NCBI GenBank assembly: GCA_026418905.1
Contig: JAOAAK010000038.1
Location: 1 to 37,269 of the forward strand
Length of the DNA: 37,269 nt
Origin: Bacteroidales bacterium
GTDB lineage: Bacteria; Bacteroidota; Bacteroidia; Bacteroidales; DTU049
Direction of reading: 5' to 3'
Made by a program: the position numbers and the translations under genes. Positions 16,829-25,827 of the stretch are shown here, piece by piece (position 1 is the first letter of the stretch; each line of letters opens with the position of its first letter). Below the pieces are notes generated by a model. That model was not told the DNA's origin. It was given only the letters and a program-made list of their open reading frames with translations, and searched no databases.

Positions 16829-17554
16829 TTATCTGCGCAATTCAAAGTTCTTTCCAAGATATACTTTCTTGACATATTCGTCGTTAGCGAGCTCTTCAGC
16901 TGTACCTTCTTTAATGATCCTTCCCTCATAAAGTAGATATGCTCGATGTGTAATAGATAGGGTTTCATGAACGTTATGATCAGTGATAAGGATGCCAATG
17001 TTTTTCTCTTTTAATCGCCAAACCATTTCTTGAATTTCTTCGACAGCTATAGGATCAATGCCAGCAAATGGCTCGTCCAGCAAAATAAATTTGGGGTTCA
17101 ATGCGAGTGTGCGGGCAATTTCCGTTCGTCGTCGCTCACCACCACTTAACTGAACTCCTTTTGTTTTTCGAATACGATGAAGTCCGAATTCTGTCAACAA
17201 TCTCTCAAGTCTTTCTTGTCTTTCTTTTCGAGAAAGAGGAGTGAATTCTAAAACAGCCATGATGTTTTCCTCTACTGAAAGCTTTCGAAAAATACTAGGT
17301 TCTTGTGCCAAGTAGCCAATTCCCAAACGTGAACGTTGATACATGGGAAGGTTGGTAATGTCCATTTCGTCCAGAAAAATTTTTCCACTGTTGGGTTTTA
17401 TAAGCCCCACGACCATGTAAAACGATGTAGTTTTACCAGCACCGTTGGGTCCTAATAAACCTACAATCTCTCCTTGTTCTACGTAGAAACTAACGTTGTT
17501 GACAACTGTTTTAAGACCATATTTTTTAACTAGGTTATTTGCATGTAGCTTCAT
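16829..17554 (-). CDS. lptB: LPS export ABC transporter ATP-binding protein
   Basis: 241 residues, the normal LptB length. ATPase of the LptB2FG complex that extracts lipopolysaccharide from the inner membrane. Walker A GPNGAGKTT is at 35-43, the Q-loop at QEP (84-86), the signature LSGGE at 136-140, Walker B FILLDEP with D160/E161, and the H-loop in ITDHNVHETL. IGYLAQEPSIFRKLSVEENI and GTAEELA..EYVKKVYLG are LptB hallmarks. It follows the DPP-IV-like gene with a 2-base gap; lptF/G, lptA and lptC are not in this window. Confidence 0.95.
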   Translation of the reverse strand: MKLHANNLVKKYGLKTVVNNVSFYVEQGEIVGLLGPNGAGKTTSFYMVVGLIKPNSGKIFLDEMDITNLPMYQRSRLGIGYLAQEPSIFRKLSVEENIMAVLEFTPLSRKERQERLERLLTEFGLHRIRKTKGVQLSGGERRRTEIARTLALNPKFILLDEPFAGIDPIAVEEIQEMVWRLKEKNIGILITDHNVHETLSITHRAYLLYEGRIIKEGTAEELANDEYVKKVYLGKNFELRR

Positions 17555-17556
17555 GA

Positions 17557-19707
17557 TCAGAGATTTGTTAGAATAAATTGAGTGATTTTGTTAAACAAGT
17601 GATAACGAGTGTAGCCTCCGTAAATTCCATGATTTTTATTGGGATAAAAAAACATTTCAAAATCCTTATTGTTGTTAACTAATTCACGAGCAAGCTCTGC
17701 AGCGTTTTGCAAATGAACGTTATCATCTGTCATACCATGTACGAGCAAGAACTTGCCTTTCATCTTCTTGGCCCAAAAAATGGGACTGTTTTTTTCATAC
17801 CCATCAGGATTTTCGGATGGTTTACGCATGTAACGTTCAGTGTAAATATTGTCATAAAACTTCCAATTGGTAACAGGTGCAACAGCTACAGCGGCTTTGA
17901 AATGATTGGCTCCGCGAGTGATGCAAAGACTGCTTAAAAACCCTCCAAAACTCCAACCAAATGCTCCTATCCGAGTGGAATCGACGTAAGGTAATTTGCT
18001 AAGGTATTTTGCTCCTTCTATTTGGTCTAAAACCTCATATTTGCCTAAATTCAAATAAGTACATTTTTTAAACTCTTCACCTCTGCCACCAGTCCCCCTG
18101 TTGTCGATAGATACAACAATATAGTCGTTTTGAACGAGTAACTGAAACCAAGCATAATTCATAGGATCGTACTCGTTGGTTACTGTGTTAATCCCCGGAC
18201 CCCCGTACATGTACATAAGTACAGGATAACGTTTATGAGTATTCATTTGAGCAGGTTTCATCATCCATCCATTCAACACGATACCTTCCGATGTTGTAAA
18301 AGTAAAGAATTCTTTCCCTACAAAACCATATTTCTTAAGTTTTTCTTTCAATCCACTATTGTCTTCAAGTGTTTTGATATGTTTACCTAAGATGGTATAA
18401 AGAGAATATACGGGAGGTGTGTTTGCATTAGAATAGCTTACAAGCATAAATTGAGCGTTTCCACTTAAGGTAATTTCATACCATCCCAGTTCTTCGAAAA
18501 GTCTTTTCTTTTCTTTCCCGTCGAGCGAAATCATGTATGGCATGCAATGAATGGGACCATCTTCATGAGAAAGATAATATACAATTTTATTCTTTTCATC
18601 CACTCCGACAAGCTTATTAACGTCGTATTTACCTGGTGTTATGCAATATTCCTTCTTCCCATCAAGACTCAAAAAATACAATTGTTGATAACCATTCTTT
18701 TCACTGGAAAAGATAAAACCACTGTTATCTTTCAAAACATAAAAATTATCGGTTATTTCGATATAGTATTTGTTATCCTCCTGGTAAATCACTTGGGTTT
18801 GTCCTGTTTTCACATCGGCCAATAATATATCGAGATGATTTTGAAGCCTATTAAGCCTGAAAATAAGAGCATTTCCAGGAATAAAAGTCCAGTACATACG
18901 CGGAATGTACTGATCATAATCATTACCTAAATTCATTTTAACACTTTTTTTAGAGTGTATGTCATAGACATATACATCCACAAGTGAATTATCTTCTCCG
19001 GCTTTGGGATACTTATATTCATAAATTTCAGGATACACTTCACCTTTGTAATAAGTAAGCTCAAAAGTTTTCACGTTGGATTCATCGAACCGATAATACA
19101 TAACGTATTTTGAATCAGGTGACCAATAAAATCCTTTCTTTATGGAAAATTCTTCCTCATACACCCAATCCACCGCTCCATTGATGATGGCATTCATTTG
19201 CCCATCTTGGGTAATGGGTACTTCTTCCATGGTTTCAAGGTTAAACAAATAAAGATTGTTTTCCTTAACGTAAGCTACAAATTTTCCATCTGGACTTAAT
19301 TCTGCCTGACGAATGTTTTCTTGCCCAGGTATGGGTATTAACTTATTACGTTTGATATCAAGTACTGTATAATTCCCAAGCTTGCTATGACGATATAGAC
19401 TTTTAAAGTCATGCCCAAGTAATATTTTATTTCCATCCTCTGAATATGCATAGTATTCGACTCTTAAATCTTTAATCGTCTCCTGTGGAATTCGAGCGAC
19501 TTCGTTACCTTTACGATAATCGTACTGGACTATGGTATTGTCCTTTAGAATAGTAAAACTTTTACCATCAGGATGGTTCTGAATCTCATCGGGGTAGTTG
19601 GGAAAAAACTCGTATTTCAACCAAATATCTGCTAACGAGATTTTTTCCTGAGATAAAACTACCGCAGATATTACCCATAAGAAACTATACAACAAGAATT
19701 TTTTCAT
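17557..19707 (-). CDS. Secreted S9-family dipeptidyl peptidase (DPP-IV-like)
   Basis: 716 residues. Signal peptide at the N-terminus (FLLYSFLWVISAVVLSQ), then an eight-bladed propeller-type region with DPP-IV marks (VDWVYEEEFSIKKGFYWSPDSKYVMYYRFDES; the paired Glu bind the substrate N-terminus). The C-terminal alpha/beta-hydrolase has the nucleophile in GWSFGG, an Asp in HGMTDDNVH and His in PNKNHGIYGG. It removes X-Pro/Ala dipeptides from peptides in the periplasm or outside. An in-frame ATG at 19740 is rejected because the -7 element TAATTTTG (19727-19720) lies between it and the ATG at 19707, which starts a proper signal peptide. Probably co-transcribed with lptB. Confidence 0.94.
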   Translation of the reverse strand: MKKFLLYSFLWVISAVVLSQEKISLADIWLKYEFFPNYPDEIQNHPDGKSFTILKDNTIVQYDYRKGNEVARIPQETIKDLRVEYYAYSEDGNKILLGHDFKSLYRHSKLGNYTVLDIKRNKLIPIPGQENIRQAELSPDGKFVAYVKENNLYLFNLETMEEVPITQDGQMNAIINGAVDWVYEEEFSIKKGFYWSPDSKYVMYYRFDESNVKTFELTYYKGEVYPEIYEYKYPKAGEDNSLVDVYVYDIHSKKSVKMNLGNDYDQYIPRMYWTFIPGNALIFRLNRLQNHLDILLADVKTGQTQVIYQEDNKYYIEITDNFYVLKDNSGFIFSSEKNGYQQLYFLSLDGKKEYCITPGKYDVNKLVGVDEKNKIVYYLSHEDGPIHCMPYMISLDGKEKKRLFEELGWYEITLSGNAQFMLVSYSNANTPPVYSLYTILGKHIKTLEDNSGLKEKLKKYGFVGKEFFTFTTSEGIVLNGWMMKPAQMNTHKRYPVLMYMYGGPGINTVTNEYDPMNYAWFQLLVQNDYIVVSIDNRGTGGRGEEFKKCTYLNLGKYEVLDQIEGAKYLSKLPYVDSTRIGAFGWSFGGFLSSLCITRGANHFKAAVAVAPVTNWKFYDNIYTERYMRKPSENPDGYEKNSPIFWAKKMKGKFLLVHGMTDDNVHLQNAAELARELVNNNKDFEMFFYPNKNHGIYGGYTRYHLFNKITQFILTNL

Positions 19708-19719
19708 GATTGTTTTTGA

Positions 19720-19727
19720 CAAAATTA
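19720..19727 (-). promoter_or_regulatory. -7 element of the DPP-IV-like/lptB unit
   Basis: TAATTTTG on the minus strand, 12 bases before the ATG at 19707. It decides the start codon because the alternative start at 19740 would lie upstream of the transcript. Confidence 0.55.
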
Positions 19728-19787
19728 GAATGAAATTCAAAAAGCCAGAAAAATTTTACGTGACCCGGCTTATGGGTGAATCATTTT

Positions 19788-20420
19788 TCAGCTCAGTTTG
19801 AATGCTATAGCACAAATCAAGTAACGAAAAGTTTTGAACAAAACCTGATACTCACCCTCGCTTGTCTTCGCAAAAGTCTGACTTGTTCCAGGCATGAAAG
19901 GGTAAATATATATGTGTTGAAGTGAATTCAATTTATTACCTTCTACTTTAAAAACAGCTTCCTTAGCTGTCCAATAAAAATGAGCATGAACAAGATCTTC
20001 TGTCTCCTTCCATGCTTTGATTTCTTCTGCCGACATGTAACGTGGAATTAATCTTTCTATTCTGTTGCTGAGAATTTGAATATCTAAACCATGACGTAAA
20101 TTAATATCGGATGATATTAGAACAGCTGAGAAATTCTCCGTATGAGAAATGCTAATACTACGAGGAGGGTTTGTTAAATAAGGTCTACCTTGGTCGTCGT
20201 AATGAATACGATGAATGAAATCAGAACTCAAAAGAGTCCTTATTAATACACGATAACTCAACCATTGTTTGCGTCGTTTTTCGCTTTTGAAATTGCTTAG
20301 AATTTCAAATTCTTCCTTGTTCAAGAAAAGGTAGCTCAGAAGTTTCTGTTCATCTTCCTCAATGTTCCAGATACCAAATTGCAAAGTTGGACTAAATTCT
20401 TGATAAAAGAAAAGGGGCAT
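19788..20420 (-). CDS. 4'-phosphopantetheinyl transferase superfamily protein
   Basis: 210 residues. Transfers phosphopantetheine from CoA to carrier proteins. The paired Mg/CoA-binding motifs are present: HGLDIQ (about 112-117) and FYWTAKEAVFK (about 148-158), with KRRKQWLSYRVLIRTLL and SISHTENFSAVLIS upstream. Size and motif order are those of Sfp-type enzymes rather than the 120-residue AcpS. Its carrier protein is not in the window. It lies 8 bases after endonuclease I, so both probably share one transcript, although nothing links their functions. Confidence 0.9.
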   Translation of the reverse strand: MPLFFYQEFSPTLQFGIWNIEEDEQKLLSYLFLNKEEFEILSNFKSEKRRKQWLSYRVLIRTLLSSDFIHRIHYDDQGRPYLTNPPRSISISHTENFSAVLISSDINLRHGLDIQILSNRIERLIPRYMSAEEIKAWKETEDLVHAHFYWTAKEAVFKVEGNKLNSLQHIYIYPFMPGTSQTFAKTSEGEYQVLFKTFRYLICAIAFKLS

Positions 20421-20428
20421 GCTACCAT

Positions 20429-21472
20429 TTATTGAGACCGTAAAAATATTATTTTTTCAATAGTTTTCATACTTGAGTTTTCGAATATTAACCAGTAAAA
20501 ACCATATTGAAAAGAAGAAAGATCTATAATGGTTTCGTTTATACCCGCATAGATCAACTTTCCGTCCTGGGAAAAAATAGATACATGAAATGTTTTTTCT
20601 GGTTCGGGATTGGTCAAATAAATTTTCGCACTCGTAGGATCAAAATAAAAAGAAAAGCTATTTTTAGAATTATCCATATTTGAGGCTGTAGGACCCCAGA
20701 TAGAATAGACCCACTCGGGATGGTCCACAAAAGGGTTTCGATTTTTTTGGATTTTAAAAACTGAATCATTACGCAATCTTTCTTTCGTACTCACTGGATC
20801 AAGTTCATGCCATTGTATAAAAAGTTGTTCTGCCCAAGAAGCAAGATCGCCATTCTGATAAACCGGGCTCTGCCAAGAGGGAATTCTGTCCATATAACGA
20901 ACAGTAACGTAAAAAAATATCCTTGCGACATCACCTTTAAAACTATCAATAGGCATGAAAACAGTACCTGAGTATCCACTGCCAGAAAATGGGCCCAATT
21001 TACTTCCATTCATCGAAACCCATGTAGCCGATGCAATATTGCCATAGGGATAGTTCCCTCGTTTATTATTGACATAACCATCGGTGGGTAAAACCATATA
21101 AAGATCAGTATACATAGGTGAAGCATCGTTGAACCAACTCGATGGTACAACGTGTTCGCGATTATAACAGTCACCTTCACTATTATAGTTGCCACACTGG
21201 TTGGTTATAGGAGTGTACTCATAAGGAGGTGTACCACCAGGGATGTCGGAATAGATGTCCCAAATCTTACCATTAGGCTTTACATCCGTACGCGTATATG
21301 CTTGCCACAAGGCAGAATATGACAAAACCTGCACATTAGAAGAAATAATATTGTGCAAAGCAAGTTTTAGTGATTCTCCTGTCAATCCTTCCGCTGGATC
21401 GTAATAACCAGCAGGGATTTGAGATATTATCCATAAACTCAAAAAAAGAAAAATGGGCATCAATAATTTCAT
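20429..21472 (-). CDS. Secreted endonuclease I with T9SS-type sorting tail
   Basis: 347 residues. Signal peptide 1-18 (FLFLSLWIISQ). The catalytic domain is of the EndA/endonuclease I type with the His-Me finger motif DCYNREHVVPSSWF (H107 as general base), followed by YMVLPTDGYVNNKRGNYPYG and QWHELDPVSTKERLRND. Residues about 279-347 form a typical T9SS type-A sorting domain (IYLTNPEPEKTFHVSIFSQD.., IDLSSFQYGFYWLIFE, ending KIIFLRSQ). It therefore probably crosses the outer membrane and digests extracellular DNA, perhaps for nutrient recovery. First gene of the unit with the phosphopantetheinyl transferase. Confidence 0.93.
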   Translation of the reverse strand: MKLLMPIFLFLSLWIISQIPAGYYDPAEGLTGESLKLALHNIISSNVQVLSYSALWQAYTRTDVKPNGKIWDIYSDIPGGTPPYEYTPITNQCGNYNSEGDCYNREHVVPSSWFNDASPMYTDLYMVLPTDGYVNNKRGNYPYGNIASATWVSMNGSKLGPFSGSGYSGTVFMPIDSFKGDVARIFFYVTVRYMDRIPSWQSPVYQNGDLASWAEQLFIQWHELDPVSTKERLRNDSVFKIQKNRNPFVDHPEWVYSIWGPTASNMDNSKNSFSFYFDPTSAKIYLTNPEPEKTFHVSIFSQDGKLIYAGINETIIDLSSFQYGFYWLIFENSSMKTIEKIIFLRSQ

Positions 21473-21477
21473 ATGTG

Positions 21478-21493
21478 TATTTTTGCAAAGTTA
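21478..21493. promoter_or_regulatory. Face-to-face -7 elements of divergent genes
   Basis: TATTTTTG (21478-21485, plus) and TAACTTTG (21493-21486, minus) lie immediately next to each other, 3' end to 3' end. The plus element points to the nitrilase gene (ATG 21512) and the minus element to endonuclease I (ATG 21472). Their predicted transcript starts (near 21491 and 21480) would give RNAs overlapping by about ten bases. Confidence 0.55.
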
Positions 21494-21511
21494 TCATCAA
21501 ATTAGTAACAT

Positions 21512-22315
21512 ATGGATGTTTTACGATGGGCTTTACTCGAATGGGACGTTAAATGGAAAGACCCTTTTGCAAATTTTAAGATCGTAGAAAAAATTTTACC
21601 TCAACTTAGAGATTATACCGATATTGTTTCGATGCCAGAAATGTTTGCAACTGGTTTTGTTAGAGACCCTTCAGATATTGCTGATACTCCTGACGGTGTT
21701 ATCGTCTCGTGGTTAAAAGAGAAAGCGAACGAGTTTCAGCTTTGCCTGACTGGTACTGCAGCTATTAAGGATGGAGACTTAATATATAATCGTCTCATTT
21801 TTGTAACTCCCTATGGAAAACTCTTTACTTACGACAAAAAGCATCTTTTCCGAATGGCCGGTGAACACAAAAAATATGGTAGTGGATCTCAATCCACTAT
21901 TTTTAATTATCATGACTGGAAAATTAAACCCCTTATTTGTTATGATTTACGTTTTCCTGTATGGGCTCGAAATAAATTTGTAAATAATGAATACGAATAC
22001 GACATTCTTTTTTATCCAGCTAATTGGCCTACAAGTCGTATTCACATTTGGGAAACATTGCTCAAAGCTAGGTCGATTGAAAATATGGCAATAACTATTG
22101 GCATCAACAGAACTGGTGTAGATGGAAATGGCTGGGAATATTGCGGAAAATCAACAGCTTGCTTTCCTGACGGAACAGAACTAGATGCTTTAGTTTTGAA
22201 ATCAGACGATATCACAGCTAAAATTTACTCTTTGAACTACAATGCTTTGAAACAATTTCGTGAAAGTTTTCCTGTAGCACTTGATTGGGATTCATTTAGC
22301 ATCATCAATACATGA
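21512..22315 (+). CDS. Nitrilase/omega-amidase family hydrolase
   Basis: 267 residues, carbon-nitrogen hydrolase superfamily. The catalytic triad is visible: E43 in [11 protein letters not shown]109 in [12 protein letters not shown] and C143 in [11 protein letters not shown]. The [18 protein letters not shown] and [14 protein letters not shown] stretches match omega-amidase (Nit2/YafV) members, which hydrolyse alpha-ketoglutaramate or alpha-ketosuccinamate as metabolite repair. First gene of the long plus-strand operon, overlapping the sugar-nucleotide decarboxylase gene by 4 nt. The exact substrate is inferred from family resemblance. Confidence 0.9.
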   Translation: MDVLRWALLEWDVKWKDPFANFKIVEKILPQLRDYTDIVSMPEMFATGFVRDPSDIADTPDGVIVSWLKEKANEFQLCLTGTAAIKDGDLIYNRLIFVTPYGKLFTYDKKHLFRMAGEHKKYGSGSQSTIFNYHDWKIKPLICYDLRFPVWARNKFVNNEYEYDILFYPANWPTSRIHIWETLLKARSIENMAITIGINRTGVDGNGWEYCGKSTACFPDGTELDALVLKSDDITAKIYSLNYNALKQFRESFPVALDWDSFSIINT

Positions 22316-23247
22316 GAAAAAAAATCTTGGTTACCGGAGGAGCTGGTTTTCTAGGCTCCCATCTTTGCGAGAAATTGCTCAACGATGGGCACGAAGTCAT
22401 ATGTCTTGATAATTATTTTACGGGTTCCAAGGAGAACATCTTACACTTGATGAACAATCCTTTTTTTGAACTCATACGTCACGATGTCATTAATCCCATT
22501 TTTTTAGAAGTTGATGAGATTTATCATCTTGCTTGTCCAGCATCTCCCATTCACTATCAATATAACCCTATCAAAACTATAAAGACTTCTGTCATGGGAG
22601 CCATCAACATGTTAGGTTTGGCAAAAAGAATTAAAGCCAAAATTCTTCAGGCAAGTACTAGCGAAGTATATGGTGATCCAACTATCCATCCCCAAGTTGA
22701 AGAATACTGGGGCAATGTTAATCCTATCGGACCTCGTTCTTGCTACGACGAAGGAAAACGCTGTGCTGAATCGCTCTTTCTAAACTACCACAAACAAAAT
22801 GGCGTTCGTATCAAAATTGCACGAATATTTAATACGTATGGTCCCAGAATGCACCCTAACGACGGCCGTGTCGTATCAAATTTCATCATTCAAGCTCTAA
22901 AAAACGAAGACATTACCGTTTACGGGGATGGAATGCAAACCAGAAGCTTCTGTTTTGTTGATGATATGGTCGATGGGTTAATTAAACTGATGAATACATC
23001 CGATGAAATAATTGGACCCATTAATTTGGGAAATCCTGTCGAAATTAGCATACTTCATTTGGCACATCTGATCATTGAACTCACATCATCACGTTCTAAA
23101 ATACGTTTTGAACCAAAACCCGAAGACGATCCTATTCAGCGGCAACCTGACATTACAAAAGCAAAAACATTACTCAATTGGGAACCTTCCACACCTCTTC
23201 GGGAAGGTCTTTTAAAAACCATTGACTATTTTAGAAATAAAATATGA
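22312..23247 (+). CDS. UDP-glucuronate decarboxylase (UDP-xylose synthase)-like SDR
   Basis: 311 residues of the extended SDR family. The NAD-binding GGAGFLGSH is at residues 9-17; [28 protein letters not shown] and [32 protein letters not shown] give the Ser/Tyr/Lys catalytic set. [23 protein letters not shown] and the last third match UXS enzymes closely. It converts UDP-glucuronate to UDP-xylose, for glycans of the envelope. No glycosyltransferase is nearby. Overlaps both neighbours by 4 nt. Confidence 0.92.
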   Translation: MRKKILVTGGAGFLGSHLCEKLLNDGHEVICLDNYFTGSKENILHLMNNPFFELIRHDVINPIFLEVDEIYHLACPASPIHYQYNPIKTIKTSVMGAINMLGLAKRIKAKILQASTSEVYGDPTIHPQVEEYWGNVNPIGPRSCYDEGKRCAESLFLNYHKQNGVRIKIARIFNTYGPRMHPNDGRVVSNFIIQALKNEDITVYGDGMQTRSFCFVDDMVDGLIKLMNTSDEIIGPINLGNPVEISILHLAHLIIELTSSRSKIRFEPKPEDDPIQRQPDITKAKTLLNWEPSTPLREGLLKTIDYFRNKI

Positions 23248-24134
23248 ACGTAGAAAAAATTCTAGTTTTAGGGGCAGATGGACAATTAGGAAGTAAACTG
23301 AAACAATTGCATTCATTTTTTTCACCACATGTATTTTTCTTTCGCGACCTTCCAGAATTAGATATAACCCAAAAAAGCAATTTGATCTCTGAAGTCGAGA
23401 GGCTTTCCCCTAGTATTATCATTAATGCTGCAGCCTACACCAATGTAGACCAAGCTGAAATAGAAAAAGAAAAAGCATTTCTTGTAAACGCTTATGCTGT
23501 CGAAAACATTTCTAAGATTTGTGAAGAACATCATATTTTTCTCATTCATATTTCTACCGACTATGTCTTCGATGGAAAAAAATCAACACCTTACGATGAA
23601 ACTGATCCTGTTAACCCAAAATCTGTCTATGGACAAAGTAAACTGGAAGGTGAACTTCTCATGAAAAAAATTCTTTCCCGCGGTGTTATCATCCGTACTT
23701 CGTGGCTATACAACGAAACAGGTCATAATTTTGTAAGAACAATACTAAAACTCTCTCAAGAAAAATCCTTTTTGCAAGTGGTCTATGATCAGATAGGCAC
23801 CCCTACTTGGGCAGAAGACTTGGCCCGAATATGTTTGCACGTAGCCTTCCACAAAGAAAAAATACAAAGTGTTGAAATTTTCCACTATTCCAACGAGGGC
23901 GTAGCATCATGGTACGACTTTGCTCAAGAAATACTATTTCAAAAACAAATTAACATCCCTATTATTCCTATTCGTACGTCACAAATGCCTCGTCCTGCCC
24001 CGAGGCCCTCATTCAGCGTTTTAAGCAAAGAAAAATTGAAAGCATTTTTCAACATCGTTATCCCTTATTGGAAAGATAGTTTATCTTTGTGTCTGAAAAA
24101 TATGAATGAACCGTATGGAAAATTATCTGGATAA
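23244..24134 (+). CDS. rfbD: dTDP-4-dehydrorhamnose reductase family protein
   Basis: 296 residues, normal for RmlD. GADGQLGS (NADPH-binding), [54 protein letters not shown] and the catalytic YGQSKLEGE (YxxxK) are all present, as are [18 protein letters not shown] and [12 protein letters not shown]. It makes the last step of dTDP-rhamnose synthesis, but rfbA, B and C are not in the window, so the set is scattered or this is a related reductase. Overlaps the upstream gene by 4 nt and the phosphohexomutase gene by 20 nt. Confidence 0.9.
   Translation: MNVEKILVLGADGQLGSKLKQLHSFFSPHVFFFRDLPELDITQKSNLISEVERLSPSIIINAAAYTNVDQAEIEKEKAFLVNAYAVENISKICEEHHIFLIHISTDYVFDGKKSTPYDETDPVNPKSVYGQSKLEGELLMKKILSRGVIIRTSWLYNETGHNFVRTILKLSQEKSFLQVVYDQIGTPTWAEDLARICLHVAFHKEKIQSVEIFHYSNEGVASWYDFAQEILFQKQINIPIIPIRTSQMPRPAPRPSFSVLSKEKLKAFFNIVIPYWKDSLSLCLKNMNEPYGKLSG
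24082..24089 (+). promoter_or_regulatory. Possible internal promoter before the phosphohexomutase gene
   Basis: TATCTTTG inside the 3' end of rfbD matches TAnnTTTG and lies 25 bases before the ATG at 24115. It may allow separate expression of the mutase. Coding constraint makes chance occurrence plausible. Confidence 0.35.
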
Positions 24135-25827
24135 AGTTCAGCACTGGTTGAATGGCCCTTACGATGAGGAAACAAAAACACAAATCTTATATCTACAAAA
24201 TAATAAACCAGAAGAACTTAAAGAAGCTTTTTCAGAAGAACTGGAGTTTGGAACGGGAGGGCTTCGTGGAATTATGGGTGTTGGACCCAATCGAATGAAC
24301 AAATATACTGTCGGTGCTGCCACACAAGGATTGGCTAATTTTCTTAAAAAACAATACCCTAATCAATCTATTGCTGTAGCCATTTCGTACGACAGCAGAA
24401 ACAACAGCAAATTTTTTGCTGAACTCGCTGCTTCGATACTTTCGGCAAATGGAATCAAAGTTTTTATGTTTAACGAACTTCGTCCAACCCCAGAACTCTC
24501 GTTTACTGTTCGTTATTTTTACTGCAAAGCAGGCATTATGATCACAGCTTCGCATAACCCACCTGAGTACAATGGTTACAAAGTTTATGGAGAAGATGGA
24601 GGACAAGTGGTATCACCCTACGATCAAATGATCATTAACGAAGTGAGAGCCATTACTTCTCCTGATCAGATTAACTTCACACCAGATTCATCTCTTATTC
24701 ACATACTTGATAATAATTTTGATACATTTTATATACAAGCTATACGTAAATCCATTCTCCAGCCTGATGTTATCAAGAAAAAATCTGATCTATCCATTGT
24801 TTATACGCCTTTGCATGGAACTGGATATCGTCTTATGGAGGAAGCTCTTAAAGACATTGGATTCACTAATGTTTTTGTTGTACCCGAACAAGCCGTTATT
24901 GACGGTAATTTTCCAACTGTCAAATATCCTAATCCTGAAGATCCCGAAGCTATGCAACTAGCCATCGAATATGCCAAACAAAGAAATGCTGATCTCGTAA
25001 TAGCTTCGGACCCTGATGCAGATCGACTGGGTGTAGGGATTAAAACTTCCGACGGAAATTACTTATTGCTCAACGGTAATCAGATTGCAACAATTCTTCT
25101 CTACTATACTCTTTCAACTAAGAAAAGCAAAAACGAGCTCCCTCCTCATGGCATGATCATTAAGACCATCGTAACTACTGAGCTTATCAGAGAGATTGCA
25201 AAGGATTTTAATGTAAAAATGTACGATGTCCTGACCGGCTTTAAATACATAGCAGAAATTATTCGAAAAAAAGAAGGGGAAGAATTATTTTTGGGGGGAT
25301 GCGAAGAAAGTTATGGTTATCTGGGTAATGATATGATCCGTGATAAAGACGGTATCATGGCAGGGTGTATGATAGCTGAAGTTGCAGCTTATTGTGCTTT
25401 GCAGAATAAAACTTTACTCGATTATCTCAATGATATTTACGAAAAATACGGATTCTACATGGAAGAGCAAGTATCTCTAACCAAAAAAGGTTTACAAGGG
25501 AAAGAAGAAATCAAAGCTATGATGGAAAAACTTAGACAAAATCCTCCTCAAACCATAGCATCTAAACAGGTTATTAAAATTAAGGATTTCCTTACACGAG
25601 AAGAAGTGGATTTGCCTTCCAAAAACATTCAAACTATTTCACTACCCAAATCCAATGTTCTTCAATACTTCCTAGATGATGAAAGCAAAATAACTGTAAG
25701 ACCTTCAGGAACAGAACCCAAGATTAAGTTTTATTTCGAAGTCAAGATCCATCCTTTCTCAACAGAAGCTAAAACTCTTGCTCACCAAAAGATCAATGTT
25801 TTAAAGGAATTTTTCCTGGAATTATGA
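24115..25827 (+). CDS. Phosphoglucomutase/phosphomannomutase (alpha-D-phosphohexomutase)
   Basis: 570 residues, the long PgcA/PMM2-like type. The phosphoserine loop ITASHNPPEYNGYKVY has the catalytic Ser146, the metal loop DPDADRLG begins at 299, the sugar loop is GGCEESYGYL and the phosphate loop RPSGTEPKIKFY lies near 530. It interconverts hexose 1- and 6-phosphates, feeding sugar-nucleotide synthesis and thus fitting the two upstream genes. I prefer the ATG at 24115 (MENYLDKV); the ATG at 24106 would add three residues. It overlaps rfbD by 20 nt and the next gene by 4 nt. Confidence 0.95.
   Translation: MENYLDKVQHWLNGPYDEETKTQILYLQNNKPEELKEAFSEELEFGTGGLRGIMGVGPNRMNKYTVGAATQGLANFLKKQYPNQSIAVAISYDSRNNSKFFAELAASILSANGIKVFMFNELRPTPELSFTVRYFYCKAGIMITASHNPPEYNGYKVYGEDGGQVVSPYDQMIINEVRAITSPDQINFTPDSSLIHILDNNFDTFYIQAIRKSILQPDVIKKKSDLSIVYTPLHGTGYRLMEEALKDIGFTNVFVVPEQAVIDGNFPTVKYPNPEDPEAMQLAIEYAKQRNADLVIASDPDADRLGVGIKTSDGNYLLLNGNQIATILLYYTLSTKKSKNELPPHGMIIKTIVTTELIREIAKDFNVKMYDVLTGFKYIAEIIRKKEGEELFLGGCEESYGYLGNDMIRDKDGIMAGCMIAEVAAYCALQNKTLLDYLNDIYEKYGFYMEEQVSLTKKGLQGKEEIKAMMEKLRQNPPQTIASKQVIKIKDFLTREEVDLPSKNIQTISLPKSNVLQYFLDDESKITVRPSGTEPKIKFYFEVKIHPFSTEAKTLAHQKINVLKEFFLEL

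Noticed and set aside
16724-16936. 70-codon frame on the plus strand downstream of the M28 gene
   Set aside because: Its second half is antisense to lptB, it lacks a promoter or binding site, and the sequence has no family-like pattern.
24232-24606. 124-codon minus-strand frame inside the phosphohexomutase gene
   Set aside because: Antisense shadow of conserved catalytic motifs.
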